A DNA stretch of 64,000 nt from Lytechinus pictus (GCF_037042905.1 NC_087251.1:47254373-47318372), one strand, 5' to 3'; counted from the stretch's first letter, positions 23,505 through 35,764 are shown. Translations and numbers: made by a program. The notes: generated by a model not told the origin, from the letters alone.

Positions 23505-26500
23505 CCCGGAAAAATTGCAACAAATGATTTTTCATCGGCTTTTCACTGAAAATGGATACAATTGAATCATTATCCACCCTAGAATCCTATTTCGATTCAT
23601 ATTCCATGGTCTAGGGGGCAAAAAAATTGTTGATAAAGGCTAGAGTGAATTATAAGCCCTCCAGTGTACCTGGCAAATCCAAGATGGCGCCCAAAATGGC
23701 TGCCGTAGGCTGAAAATTCACAATTCATCTAAGTGGCTTTACTTTGGTTTTTATTCAATGGTTTTAAGGGTGAAGTAGTAGATTGGAACAAGTTACAAGG
23801 ACAGCCAGTGGTCTGGTGTGTCAAAAAATCCAAGATGGTTTCCAAAAATGGAGTTTAAAATGGCTGTTGATAATTAGAATGGACATAGTTCATTTTATAT
23901 CCCCCTGGGACATAATGATTTTGGTGTTTTGGTGTCTAGACAATGTTTTCAATGGTCAAATAAGACATTGGGACAAGTGACAAGGACAGTCAGTGGTCCA
24001 GTATGTTCAAAAATCCAAGATGGATTCCAAAAATGGAGTCTAACATTGTTGTTGCTACTTTAAAAAAACCCGACATAGTTGGATTCCAAACATTGATTCT
24101 GAAATGGCTGCTAATACTTAATGTGGACATAGCTCATTTCATTTTGGCCTGGGAGATGTGACTTTGATGTCTAAACCACTGGGTGCAATGGTCAAATAAA
24201 ATACTAGGATAAGTCACAGGGACATTCAGTGGTCTGGTAGGTCCAAAAATCGAAGATGGCTTCCAAAAATGGATCTTCAAAATAGGCTTCTGATACTTAA
24301 AGCGGACATAACTCATTTCATATCGGCCTGGGAGATGTGATTTTAGTGTCTAAACCACTGGTTTCAAGGGTCAATTAATACATTAGGGCAAGTTACAAGG
24401 ACAGTCAGTGGCCTGGTATTTAAAAAAAATCTATGTTGGCTTCCAGAAATGATTCTAAATTGACTGCTGTAACTTAAAGAGGACACAGTTTATTTCATAT
24501 CGGCCTGGTGGATGCGATTTGGGTGTCTAAACCACTGAATTTAAGGGTCAAAATCATACATTAGGACAAGTTTTAAGGACAGTCAGTGGTCTGTTATGAC
24601 CAAAAATCCAATATGGCTTCCAAAAATTGATTCTAAAATGGCTGCTGATACTTAAAAGTGGCATAGCTCATTTTATATCCGCCTGTGAGACATGATTTCG
24701 GTGTCTAAAATATGGTTTCAAGGGTCAAATGATATATAAGGACAAGTTACAATGACAGTCAGTGTTCTAGTATCTCAAAATTTCCAAGATGGCTTCCAAA
24801 AAAGGAATAAAAAATGTCCGATGTTACATAATAAGGACATAGTTTGTTCAATATCTGTCTGATGAATATGAGTTTGGTGTCTAAGCCATGGTTTAAAGGG
24901 TCAAGTAATAGACAAGGGTAAGTTACAAGACCAGTCAGTTGTCTGTATGTTAAAAAATCCAAGGTGACTTTAAAATAATGGGGTGTAAATTGACTGTTGT
25001 TACTTAAAAGTATACATAGTTTATTAGAAATTCACCTTGGAGGTTTGGTGTATAAACTAGATTTTAAAGGGTCAAGTAATACATTGGGTTAAGTTACAAG
25101 ACCAGTCAGTTGTCTGTATGTTAAAAAATCCAAGGTGACTTTAAAATAATGGGGTGTAAATTGACTGTTGTTACTTAAAAGTTGTTACTTAAAAGTATAC
25201 ATAGTTTATTAGAAATTCACCTTGGAGGTTTGGTGTATAAACTAGATTTTAAAGGGTCAAGTAATACATTGGGTTAAGTTGAAAGGACAGTCAGGTGTCT
25301 GTATGTTAAAAAATCCAAGGTGACTTTAAAATAATGGGGTGTAAATTGACTGTTGTTACTTAAAAGTATACATAGTTTATTAGAAATTCACCTTGGAGGT
25401 TTGGTGTATAAACTAGATTTTAAAGGGTCAAGTAATACATTGGGTTAAGTTGAAAGGACAGTCAGGTGTTAGCTATGTCCAAAAATCTAAGATGGCTTTA
25501 AAAATTAGGATTTTAAATGACTGTTATTACTTGGGGATATTATTTTGGTGTCTACACTAGGGTTTCAAGGGTCAAACAATACTTTGGGACTGGTTACCAT
25601 GATATGCAGCTATCCATTTGCCTTAAAATCCAGGTTGGCTTAAAAAAATGGGTTCCAAAGTGACTGCTGTCACTTAAAAATTGACATAGTTCAAACAATA
25701 TCCACCTGTGAGAAAATAATCTTAGTGCCTACACTTAAATGCATGGGGATAAGTTATCATATTGTTTCATGAGTTGGTAACGAAACCCATTTTGATGAAA
25801 TTTTAGAATCCACCATGGATTTTTTTGACAAAATGTAATACTAACCATCCTTTTTACTTGTCCGAATATATTATTTGACCCTTCATTTCCACAATTTAGA
25901 CACCAAAATTATTTCTTACAGATAGATATTGTAGAACTCTGATCATTATTGAGTGATATGAGTCGTTTTAGATGCCTTTTTTGAAACCCCTATTTGATTT
26001 TTAGGAAAATTGGACAACTGCATATCAATGTAACCAGTCCAAAAGTATTATTTTAACCATGAAATAGTGTGGACACCAAAATCACATTTCCTTGGCGGAT
26101 TTTATTATGAACTATGTCCATTTTTTAAAGTAACAGCAGTAATTTTAGACTCCGATTTTTGGAAGCCATCTTGGATTTTTCAACATACTGGACCACTGAA
26201 TGTCCTTGTTACTAATGTTCTGACTTTTAAAACCATGGTATAGACATCAAAATCATATGCCCTTGACGGATATTACATGAACTATGTCCATTTGTAAATA
26301 CCAGCGGCTAATTTATACTATGTTTTAAGCCACCGTGGACTTTTGGACATACTTGGCCACCCATCGTCCTTGTAACTTGTCCTTATGTATTATTTGGCCA
26401 TTGAAATCACGGTCTAGACACCAAAAATCACATCTCCCAGGTGGATATGACATGAGCTATGGCCATTTTAAGTATTAACAACTATATATTAAACTCAATT

Positions 26501-26946
26501 TTTTGGAAACCATCTTGGATTTTTTGACACACCGGACCACTGGCTGTCCTTGTAACTTGTTCCAATGTACTACTTCACCCTTAAAACCATTGAATAAAAA
26601 CAAAAGTAAAGCCACTTAGATGAATTGTGGATTTTCAGCCTACGGCAGCCATTTTGGGCGCCATCTTGGATTTTCCTGGTACCCTGGAGTGCTAAAATTT
26701 ACTCTAACTTGTATCAATAAATTTGTTTACCCACTGGACCGTGGAATATGAAACGAAGTAGGATTCTAGGGTGGATAATGAGTGAGTTATATCCATTTTC
26801 AGTGAATGGCGGCCATCTTGGACGCCATCTTGAAATAACTACTTTCCCGTATGCGGATTTTGATAGATTTTTAGTATGTTAATCCTGAGGTCAAATACTG
26901 CCAAAACAGTTGAAAAATAATTTGTTGCAATTTGTTCCGGGTCAAA
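23505..26946. mobile_element. Giant foldback element of ~170-bp units, 3.4 kb
   Basis: The left arm begins ACCCGGAAAAATTGCAACAA and the right arm ends TTGTTGCAATTTGTTCCGGG, its inverse. The arms stay alignable for several hundred bp: AATCCAAGATGGCGCCCAAA near 23675 is mirrored by GGGCGCCATCTTGGATTTTC near 26656. Inside, about 12 direct units (period about 165-185 bp; anchors AAGGACAGTCAGTGGTC, CCAAGATGGCTTCCAAAAAT, TTTGGTGTCTAAACCA) run left to right. About six run in the opposite orientation from about 25800 on. No protein is encoded. The layout recalls sea-urchin foldback elements with repeat-built arms, although the unit here is much longer than I recall for those. Confidence 0.85.
24959..25470 (+). 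repeat. Recently expanded ~171-bp tandem units
   Basis: Three nearly identical units start at 24959, 25130 and 25315 with CCAAGGTGACTTTAAAATAA. The first period is 171 bp. The second is 185 bp because of a 14-bp duplication of GTTGTTACTTAAAA. They are much more alike than the other units in the surrounding foldback element, so this part was amplified recently. Confidence 0.85.
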
Positions 26947-28283
26947 CCATATATTGACCGTCTATAGGGCATGAATTCTATTATAAAGAAAAGTGAAGTT
27001 TAAAGTTCGAGCGAAGATTTTATTTTCTGGAAAAGATAAACGCATTTGATCAAAGGTTATAAAGTGATATGCATTGTCCAGAAATAAATACAAATATGAA
27101 ATTCGACAATATAAATAAACGCTTTTCCAAAGCTTTGTCACAAAAAAATAATCGATGAGAGTCATATATGTATATCATTCAATTTTTCACTATTTGCATT
27201 AGAAAAGTACATAAAAATACGAATTATTTTCCCCATATGTTATGGTTCAACGTGCCACATAGAATTTAAAGTAGTCATACATAAGAACACTAATGTATAC
27301 AAAATGGTACTTCCATATACCTATTCAGATTCTCTATGTAAAAATACATTATCATGGTGATAAAGTTTTTACATATTTTCGTTTATATAATGCACAGAAA
27401 TCTAATCGTAGCAATGTTTTTCTTTCACACGCAAGGTAATCTAATACTTTTTAATATAATAGCTCATATATTTACTTTGTATGGCATTATATTTACTGGT
27501 TATCTCTTGTTATCATGTATGAAAATTATATATCCAATTGAAGCTCGACACTTTCCACTACACACACACACAACATAACGGCACACACAGCCTCACGCAC
27601 ACCCACACCCACACAATACTGATTCATCAATTAATTTGTGTTTGATAATGTTTAAGGTCGGTAATTAGGGCATCATTTAGAATAAGAAAAAAGTGAGTCG
27701 AAGAGAAACACGAATCTCATTCAAAATAATTTTGGGTCTAGAAATAAATACTAAACAAGAAATACAGATAAATGAAAGTAGTTGGAGAAAACACTAATTT
27801 CAAGAGAAAGTCTGTGAAACCAAGATCAGTTGCCACTTTTACATTGTATATCTAGATTTGGTAGAGTTATACATAAGTTGAACTTTGTGAAACCATAGAA
27901 TATAAAACGATTACACTGTAGATTGTAAAAACAGATAAACACACGTGGGGGCAGTGTATTAAAATTGCTTGGAAAAATAACAGACACTTTGCTTGGATCC
28001 CATTTTTATTTTGCTAATTTTGTCGGTAACTAGACAATTTTTTCCAGAATCCTTTGGCACAAAGAGACACCTGGCAGGTCATTTTATTGGATTCCGTAAG
28101 AACTCATTTTGAAACCATTACCACAATTGGTATGTATCGTTCAAACCATGAATAATAAATAGATTTGCACATGTTTTCTCAGTATTTACCCAGTACACAT
28201 TGTACAAGAGGGCAGCACACGATTCTCAACATCATCCTTGTAAGAAAATCCATTATCCAACTACATACCTGGCAAGTTACATG
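26947..28283. other. AT-rich intergenic; putative 3' flank of paralog 2
   Basis: No gene seen. A minus-strand poly(A) signal candidate (TTTATT on the plus strand) lies at 28015-28020, about 265 bp past the stop of paralog 2. A short CA-rich tract lies at 27560-27615. Confidence 0.45.
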
Positions 28284-29717
28284 TTATAACGTGTATTTAA
28301 GTTCATCGTATAGCTTATAGTCAAGAAGTTTTAAGGCAGCTCTGCACTCCTTTTCAATCTGTCTTATTTCTAATTCAGAAAGATCAACAATCCAATGAGT
28401 GGCTGCTTCAAGAGAATTTCTTCGATTTGAAAAGATATCACCATCCCTGTAAATAGCATTGGTGTTCGCCTCAATCCAATGTTCAAGGTATTTTGGAAAT
28501 GGCAATCCTATAAACTCGTAGATCTCTTTCGAGATATTTACAGGTTCCACAGCAAAGTCTTCATACCTGATAAGTTTGTAGTGTCCTTGCAACCATTCTG
28601 GCAAATGATTTCTCGAGGTCTTTGCATTTCTTTCAATCCATTTGCACATTCCACGAGCAGTTGGATTGTTTTCTCTCATCTCCTGAATGTACATGAGCGC
28701 ATCGGGGACTGTGTCCAGGAGACCGAGCGGTTTCAGTCTCCCAGTGCCTCTGAAATATTGCTGATCTGGTTGGTACCTCTCAGTGATATAATCGATCCTA
28801 GACGCAGCTGCTGCTCGAGGATCCCGCACCAGATGGATGATCCTCAGGTCAATGTCGTCCATTTCAACGAGGGGTCTTAAATCCTCGAGATCAACACGAA
28901 TTATTTTTGTGGCAATATTTTCTCTGGAAGTCCTGCAGAAGTTCTCAAACCACTGTTCACCGGATAACAGACACTCTGGGCTAAGGTTACATATGGCTCT
29001 GTTTTGGAAAGGGTGCCATTCGCTGTACGTCCAGACAAAGTCGCTATTGAACTTACAATGCGCCAATTCGCGAAGGATCTGACGGGACACGTCCCTTGTC
29101 GATGGCCTTGTATATCTTTCAGGTTGTCTCCACACAGACTTTAACCTATTGAGAGTCCACAGGGGTTCAAATAAATAGAATGCATCCAGGTTCTGATTGA
29201 AGAGTTCGCCAACTATACTTGAACCAAACCGCCACTGGGCCAGAAGGATAGTGAGCTTTGGAGAGGTTACCGGTGGTACGTTCCTAAAAAGTAACCGAGG
29301 AAGGTTAATAGTGTTGTCCTCTTCCTCAACGGTATCGTCACTTAACCCCATCAGTGAAGATCTAAGGTGATCAAACAAACTACCGCCACCATAATTCCTA
29401 CTTTTACTTACACCTTGTTCTGCCATGTGCAGATCTTCAATTAATAATCCTTTGTCAAGGTACTGCTTGTTTTTGTCTCTCCCAAATACATCAGACGGTG
29501 AACGCATGTTCGTATGTGAATTAACAGCCTCCTGCTCTTCTATGTTCCTGATAACCGGTGCATTTAAAAGTCTGGACCTGTGTGAGCTAACTAATTTCAC
29601 ACGACGATGCTTGATAATACGAAAATTCTCGTGTTTATTGAACAATATGGAGAGGACAACCATTTGGCTTAACGCGAATATCACTGAACATACATGTACA
29701 CATCGGCGAAACGCCAT
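28284..29717 (-). CDS. Carbohydrate 6-O-sulfotransferase (CHST1/3-like), paralog 2
   Basis: This intronless 477-aa type II Golgi sulfotransferase is a tandem duplicate of the gene at 21425-22858. A signal anchor spans about residues 7-27 (VHVCSVIFALSQMVVLSILF). The stem (about 30-150) differs strongly from paralog 1, while the catalytic domain is highly similar. The 5'-PAPS loop is QWRFGSSIVGELFNQN (161-176) and the 3'-phosphate loop is HLVRDPRAAAASR (295-307), where the Gly of paralog 1 is Ala. Conserved cysteines (AICNLSPECLLSGEQWFENF) and the C-terminal MCKWIERNAKTSRNHLPEW block are present. The frame is intact, so it is probably active. The divergent stem suggests changed localisation or partners rather than loss. 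The sugar acceptor is unknown. Confidence 0.93.
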   Translation of the reverse strand: MAFRRCVHVCSVIFALSQMVVLSILFNKHENFRIIKHRRVKLVSSHRSRLLNAPVIRNIEEQEAVNSHTNMRSPSDVFGRDKNKQYLDKGLLIEDLHMAEQGVSKSRNYGGGSLFDHLRSSLMGLSDDTVEEEDNTINLPRLLFRNVPPVTSPKLTILLAQWRFGSSIVGELFNQNLDAFYLFEPLWTLNRLKSVWRQPERYTRPSTRDVSRQILRELAHCKFNSDFVWTYSEWHPFQNRAICNLSPECLLSGEQWFENFCRTSRENIATKIIRVDLEDLRPLVEMDDIDLRIIHLVRDPRAAAASRIDYITERYQPDQQYFRGTGRLKPLGLLDTVPDALMYIQEMRENNPTARGMCKWIERNAKTSRNHLPEWLQGHYKLIRYEDFAVEPVNISKEIYEFIGLPFPKYLEHWIEANTNAIYRDGDIFSNRRNSLEAATHWIVDLSELEIRQIEKECRAALKLLDYKLYDELKYTL

Positions 29718-30814
29718 TTTGTTGATATCCGAATGAATTATGCTACAATGAATAACGCCTTTTTAAGCAAATAGAAATTCTCCTCGACCGAGAACGGAAC
29801 AACAAAGATGTGTTAGACGGTTGCGATCATTTCATCGCTAGGTCTAACGATTTTGAACAATATATCTTACCCTTCAATTGTAAAAATTCATTCGAACACG
29901 AACGCACATTTCCAAGGGTTCTCTTTGTAAAAATAAATAAGTATGATTTTTTTTCATTTGACCCTTGGCAACCTTTCTTTACGGGAATACTAGGATTCGC
30001 ATATTTCGGGGAGAATGGAAAACATATCCTCAGGGAATTCATCTGACGGAAATTCAAATGACAATTTTAATTCCTACGTGATTGCGAGGGATAAAACTAA
30101 CGCATATTTAGCTTTGCATAGCCAGAACGACCCACCAGTTTTCGCAGTTACCTGAATACAGAATGTAATAGTACTGCCTGAATAATTCAATTATTATAGC
30201 GTGTTCGAAATATAATGACCCTCTTATTGTAAACAAATCAAGCGTGCCGAAGCATTCCCGGATTTAGGAGGGGGAGGAGAGAATCCCAAGGGAGTCACCA
30301 TTTTGGAGGGGGGGGCTCATTTTACAATTTTCGGCGACAATTAAAGCAGTATGAAGAATTTTTCCTAGGGGTGGTGGGAAAAAGAGTGATTTTTTTTCGC
30401 TTTTGCTTTTTAATCATGAAATTGAAATATGCTTTGCCCACTCTCAACTTTTTTTTACCTGTTTTTCATGAGTCCTTTAACGGTTACCATGGCATTTTCT
30501 CCGGCGACAATTGCCCCGCTGCAAATTCTACTCACTAATGGAATAACCAACTTCGACCCTGGATTTAACGCTATAAGTCTACCCTATCCTAAACCTAATC
30601 CTAAACCTTACACAAAAAACCTATTACAACAACAACTCTATATCTTAGACGAAATATTTCCCGGAGAAAATGTCGTGTCCCCCCCCCCCTTAACATCGTA
30701 GATGTTGAAAAGGGGGTGTTTAAAGTAAGGCCATGAACAAAATAAAACACTACAAACTACCAATGGGACTGAAAAGTAATGCTGTTACATAATTTACTGC
30801 GTATTCAAAACTGC
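29718..30814. other. Upstream of paralog 2 and intergenic DNA
   Basis: The first ~140 bp is homologous to the upstream region of paralog 1. Beyond that is AT-rich DNA with G-runs near 30270-30320 and a degenerate G/C-rich segment to about 30710 (TGTCCCCCCCCCCTTAAC) that may be an old hAT-like remnant. No gene is supported. Confidence 0.45.
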
Positions 30815-31424
30815 TTAAAGGTCAAGTCCACCTCAAAAAATATTTATTAGAATCAATAGAGAAAAATCAGACAAGCACAATGCTGAAAATTTCATCAAAA
30901 TCGGATGTAAAATAAGAAAGTTATGACATTTCAAAGTTTCGCTTATTTTCCCAAAATAGTTATATGAACGAGTCAGTTTACATCCAAATGAAAGAGTTGA
31001 TGATGTCACTCACTCACTATTTCTTTTGTTTTTTATTGTTTGAATTATACAATATTTCTATTTTTACGAAATTGACAATTCGGACCTCCTTGCCTGAACC
31101 ACAAAATGTTCAAATAATGGAATTCCACGTGTTCAGGGAGGAATGAAACTTCATTTCACATGACAATGACGAGAAAATCAAAATATTTCATATTTCATAT
31201 AATAAAATACAAAAGAAATAGTGAGTGAGTGATGTCATCAGTTCCCTCGTTTGCATACCAACCGAAATGTGCATATAACTGTTTTGTGAAATGAAGTGAA
31301 ACTTTAAAATGTCATAACTTTCTTATTTTACATCCGATTTTGATGAAATTTTCAGTGTTAGGCTTGTTGGATTTTTCTCTTTTTATTCAAATTAAGTGTT
31401 TGTTGGGGTGGACTTGTCCTTTAA
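30815..31424. mobile_element. Foldback MITE, family A, copy 2
   Basis: It begins TTAAAGGTCAAGTCCACC and ends GGTGGACTTGTCCTTTAA. Its arms carry the same inverted TTCATCAAAATCGGATGTAA / TTACATCCGATTTTGATGAA pair as the other family members. 610 bp, no coding capacity. Confidence 0.9.
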
Positions 31425-31945
31425 GCGAAACCAATGGAATAATCACAGATCAAGTTACCAAACTATATACATTAGATTGCTACTTCCGAACGTTATATTG
31501 AGAATAATACTTGATTTTTGAATGAATGTAGCAGTTCACCATTTCTGGAAATAAGGTGTATATGCTACGCTCTCCAATGAATGCATTATTGCGCAAGTCA
31601 TCTGAAATTATGCAAAGCAATTTCGCTTTATTTGCGGTCGGTTTGTGATTCAAGGTCTAACAATACTTGTTAGGGATCAACAGTACACTCAGCCGTGTTA
31701 TCTTCTTTTCTTTTGTTTGCTCGGGAGGTAAAATATGAAAGAGCTGTATTTTCAAAGGTGAATGGGAGACTGTGCAAAATAGAATAATGAAGATAGAAAT
31801 CACTTGGAAAGCACGTCGAAGCGGTGACTCATAGCTGTATCACAATAAATAAGCAGATAGGAATATATTCGTCAATAACAATACAATTGCAATCATCATT
31901 AGATCATAAAAGAATCGCAATTGGCCTGTTAACAGTTTAGTATTT
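31425..31945. other. AT-rich intergenic, no gene seen
   Basis: No open frame, RNA gene or element ends are supported here. Confidence 0.55.
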
Positions 31946-32344
31946 GAAGAGCTCACTTGCAAAAGGGGTTAGGTCCATTTTTCATCAAATTTGATTTTTT
32001 GGTCTCAATGTATAGATTTTTAGTAGCTCTATAAGATGATACCAAAGAAAAGTTTAAATTCCTATTTAAAAGTGATCAAAAATGGCAAAGAAAAATCACT
32101 TTTTTTCAAATGGGGTTAGGTCCATTTCAGTTTAGTTGCAAAAGGGATTAGGTCCACACCGAATTTTTTTGGGAAAGAATATTTTAAAAAATATGAATAA
32201 AGGTAGATTTCTTTTATACCCAATTTTATGTTGTCATGGTAGGGAATCTTGAAAATTTAGTTTCGCATAGAATATGCAATATAGGAGAATAAAAAAAATG
32301 ATTTTCTTGGAGTGGACCTAACCCCTTTTGCAAACAAACTCTTC
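31946..32344. mobile_element. TIR element, tandem copy 1 (GAAGAG...CTCTTC)
   Basis: The left end is GAAGAGCTCACTTGCAAAAG then GGGTTAGGTCCA. The right end is TGGACCTAACCCC then TTTTGCAAACAAACTCTTC, inverse over about 32 bp. The TTAGGTCCA motif also recurs internally. 399 bp, non-coding. Confidence 0.8.
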
Positions 32345-32345
32345 T

Positions 32346-32764
32346 GAAGAGCTCATTTGTCAAGAGGGGTTAGGTCCATTGTTCATAAATATTATTGTTT
32401 TCTGTCTCAAAACCTCTAAATTTTTAGTCGCTTTGATGAAAACAAAGAAAATTTGAAATTTACATGAAAACGTGAAAAAAAAGTGGCAAAGAAAAATCAC
32501 TTTTTTAATCAAAATAGATTGGATTCATTTCAGTTTACTTGCAAAAGGGGTTAGGTCCACAATGATAATTTTTAAAAGAATTTATAGGAAAAAAATGAAG
32601 ACAGGTAGATTTCTTTTATACCCAATTTTATGTTCACATGATAGGGTAGTACATCATGACAATTTAGTTTCTCATAAGAATATTGCAGTAAGTGGGAATA
32701 AAAAACATGGTTTTTCGCAGAATGGTCCAAAGTGGACCTAAGCCCTTTTGCAACTAAACTCTTC
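32346..32764. mobile_element. TIR element, tandem copy 2 (GAAGAG...CTCTTC)
   Basis: It is homologous to copy 1 along its whole length, in the same orientation, and begins one base after copy 1 ends. The ends GAAGAGCTCATTTGTCAAGA and AAGCCCTTTTGCAACTAAAC/TCTTC are inverted. Copies 1 and 2 have diverged by many substitutions, so the tandem state is not an assembly duplicate. Confidence 0.8.
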
Positions 32765-33389
32765 ATTTACCGGTATAACACCTTAAAACTGAAATGCTAA
32801 ATCACCATTTAAAAGTGCCGAGTAATGCCCATGTTTTCGAAGTGTTCGATAAATAAATTAAAATATATAAATTCAACACGATAGTGGTTGCATTTAACGT
32901 GATATCAGTTGATTTTACCCCCAAAAAAGGTGGTCACTTATTGGCACTTAAATGGTGATAAAACATTTTAGTTACAAGAATATGATACATTTATGACATA
33001 TCCATTATCAATGATATAAAAAGGATACATTTCATTTTGATACACATTAATATGAAAAGGCAAATGAGATTATATATACCAAAATAGAACATAAAAAGTA
33101 TAAGCGTTTGATGCCGCTAGTAAAATATATATGGATATAGTTCATCTAATTACATAGTAAATCCCATTTACTTAGTAATTTTTTTTCATAAAACGAATAA
33201 AAAAGAAAAATCGATTCGACGTGTTCAGACGTTGATACAGTGTTTATTCCTGTTTACATTGTAAAATTTTATTATCTTCTTTATAAAAACGAATAAAAGG
33301 AAAAATCAACTCGAAGTGTTCGGACGTTTACACTGTTGTTCCCGTTTGCAATTGTCAAAAGGAGGATGAAGATTGACCATGGCGACTCC
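32765..33389. other. AT-rich intergenic, no gene seen
   Basis: A diverged internal direct repeat is visible (AACGAATAAAA..GAAAAATC near 33190 and again near 33285). No gene is supported. Confidence 0.5.
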
Positions 33390-33850
33390 TTATAAGACTA
33401 ACATTGGCTATCACACTTAGGCCCTATCGATCCTTTTCACCATCCATAGTCAGTGTGTCCAAATGGCTGCGAGCAATGTGACGGTTCATAAGTTCATTAA
33501 TGCATATTGCTCATAGATATGCCCGGACGATGAACTCGGTGTCGCCTCCTACCCCAATTTGCAAGAAATAGTTCATTGGCATGGTTGAATCCCTGTCTTC
33601 GTGTTCGAGGGAAGGGTTGCTCGTGGTAGGCGGCGGCATCTCGGGCGTTCTCCGTCATCCAAATTGCTCGCCGGTCGGAAGCAATCCCCCATCGGGCTTC
33701 CTCGCCGTTTCGGCCAAGACTCCCGCGCATTTCCGTCGCAGACGACACTTTTTTAAAGAGGGGTATCGCGATTCGATCGCGATACCCATGGGGTGGCGGG
33801 ATAGGATGGGTTATTCCACCACATGAATGTAATTGCCATGGCATGATTCG
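33390..33850. other. CpG-rich patch with an 11-bp perfect palindrome
   Basis: GC- and CpG-rich compared with its flanks. It contains GGGTATCGCGA (33761-33771), a 5-nt spacer and the exact inverse TCGCGATACCC (33777-33787). Frames of 81 and 115 codons run through on opposite strands, but neither has a recognisable domain. It could be an unmethylated regulatory island or an eroded exon. Confidence 0.35.
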
Positions 33851-35764
33851 TCAGTGAAACCTATACCTCAACTTTCATCAAGATCCAGGCACGCCAAAGA
33901 AATGTCACGATGTCCTAGAAAGACTTTAGCCTACCACTCTTTCAATCACCATGATTATAACTTCACTTTTTTCTCTCTCGCAAGAAGCCATCAAAGCAAT
34001 TCTTTCTATTGCGCGGAGCAGATAAATAGGAGAGTAAACATTTATAAATATGGAATGTAAAACCGAAGGCATAATTATGGCAAGATACATTAAGCTTGTG
34101 AAATGCTCCTTTTTTGTTAATTTTTGTTGCATTTTTCAATGTTCTCAGTTATACATTCAGATCACCCACATGCACTTCTACCCATGTTTAAAGCAAACTA
34201 ATTATCATTGTTTGCCAATCGTGCGCTTTCCAGAATTTGTTGTGTAAAAACATTTGTCTGCGATTTCAGTTCAGGATGTGTTTTTAAAAGTGGCTGTTGG
34301 TAACGCACTTAACGCTCTATAGATGATTTATCGTTTTTGTAGCGTAAAATATCATGACTATCATTAAACTTTATGTATAGGTTTTCACATTTTGTACCTT
34401 GAAAAGATATAGTTTTTCCAGGATTGGAGTAAGGTTAAATCTGAAGTTAGACACAGAATACTTACATTTGATATGAGTTTGAGACAAGGGTCCTTTATAA
34501 CACTTTTTTGTGAGGTTAAAACCAAAGGCGTCTGGTGCCTCTCCGGGACATTTTCCCGAGTTGTATCACGAATTTTCCAAGACCCTGTTTTTATTAACAT
34601 CCCTTCTTACGGCAGACAGAAACTAATAGTACAAAATTGACTTATATAACACACAACCCCGCTTTGTCTCAGTTCATTAATGATTTCATAGCCAAGTTAA
34701 TGTATTTGCAGGAAGCACATGGAGCTTCATTACCCGGAGCCCCTGATCTTTGGCTGAAGACCTTTCTTGGGTTAATGAATATGGGGCCAGCCTCGTTAAT
34801 GATATAGTCACATGCACCATGGACCTACTAGAGATGGTCACACAAACAAAATTTTTGGTGTGACTGGCATTAACATGAATGTCCCTTAAGCCATGATATA
34901 GGCTTAAAAGGGCAATTTGTCATTCGTACAGGGAAGGACCTCTCGGGTCACGTCTTACAAGGACTTGTGAGTGATTTGATCAACCACAACTATGGAAATC
35001 CGTCAATGTCATTTTACATCTCCATATACACAAAATGTAAGCGACGTATCTTTGGAAACAAGGAGTAGCACATTCTCTGTTCTATCAAGGCGTCAGTTCT
35101 CGAAGACCCTAACTTCAGGATAAATTCCAGTTCCAAAGCACCCCAATTTGCAGAGAGCCATCTAGATATAAGCCTCCCATTTCATAGCAATTTCAGTTCA
35201 TAAGGGTATGGTTTCAGATTTTGGGGCCGCACACTTTTCTTCATGCAGATTTCAAAAATTCCAAGTGCCCACCGCCCCCCCCCCCCCCCGGCCCGCGTAT
35301 ACATCATATCTTGAAAACTGTCTGACGTTCCTGGCTGATGGGTCGCACGCTTTCTATAGTTGAGATCGATCGATCGGATCAATCGTAACTCTTTGTAAAA
35401 TCCCCCGGACTCAAAGTGAAGAAAAGAGAGAGAATTGTTCAAAGTAATCTCAGAGGCAGACCATGCAGACAGAGATTGGTATGACATATTTACTCAATGT
35501 ATATGTATGTTTTATGCTTTATTCCGCAGGTAAACAGATACTATGTTTACATGCATATTGTCCTTATTTTCTTTCTCCCTCTCTGGGCTTCGTTCTCCCT
35601 CTCCCTATACATGTAGATCTACTCTCTGTTCCTCCTTGAGTCCTTTCCCGTACGCCTTTTTTCATTTTATTTCATTCCCTGTTACTCTCTCTCTCTCTTT
35701 CTTTACTTCCTTTCTTGAGCTTTTTATCTTTTTTTGTTGCATAGGCCTATGGAAATTGAAAATT
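33851..35764. other. Intergenic region, no gene recognised
   Basis: AT-rich DNA with a C-run (35274-35289) and pyrimidine-rich stretches (35560-35730). The open frames are low-complexity or short. Confidence 0.5.

Noticed and set aside
28479-29736. Plus-strand open frames of 81-133 codons opposite sulfotransferase paralog 2
   Set aside because: They are antisense shadows of a strongly supported gene; equivalents opposite paralog 1 differ in extent.
33497-33844. 115-codon frame in the CpG-rich patch
   Set aside because: No domain, competing open frame on the other strand, and no splice or promoter context.
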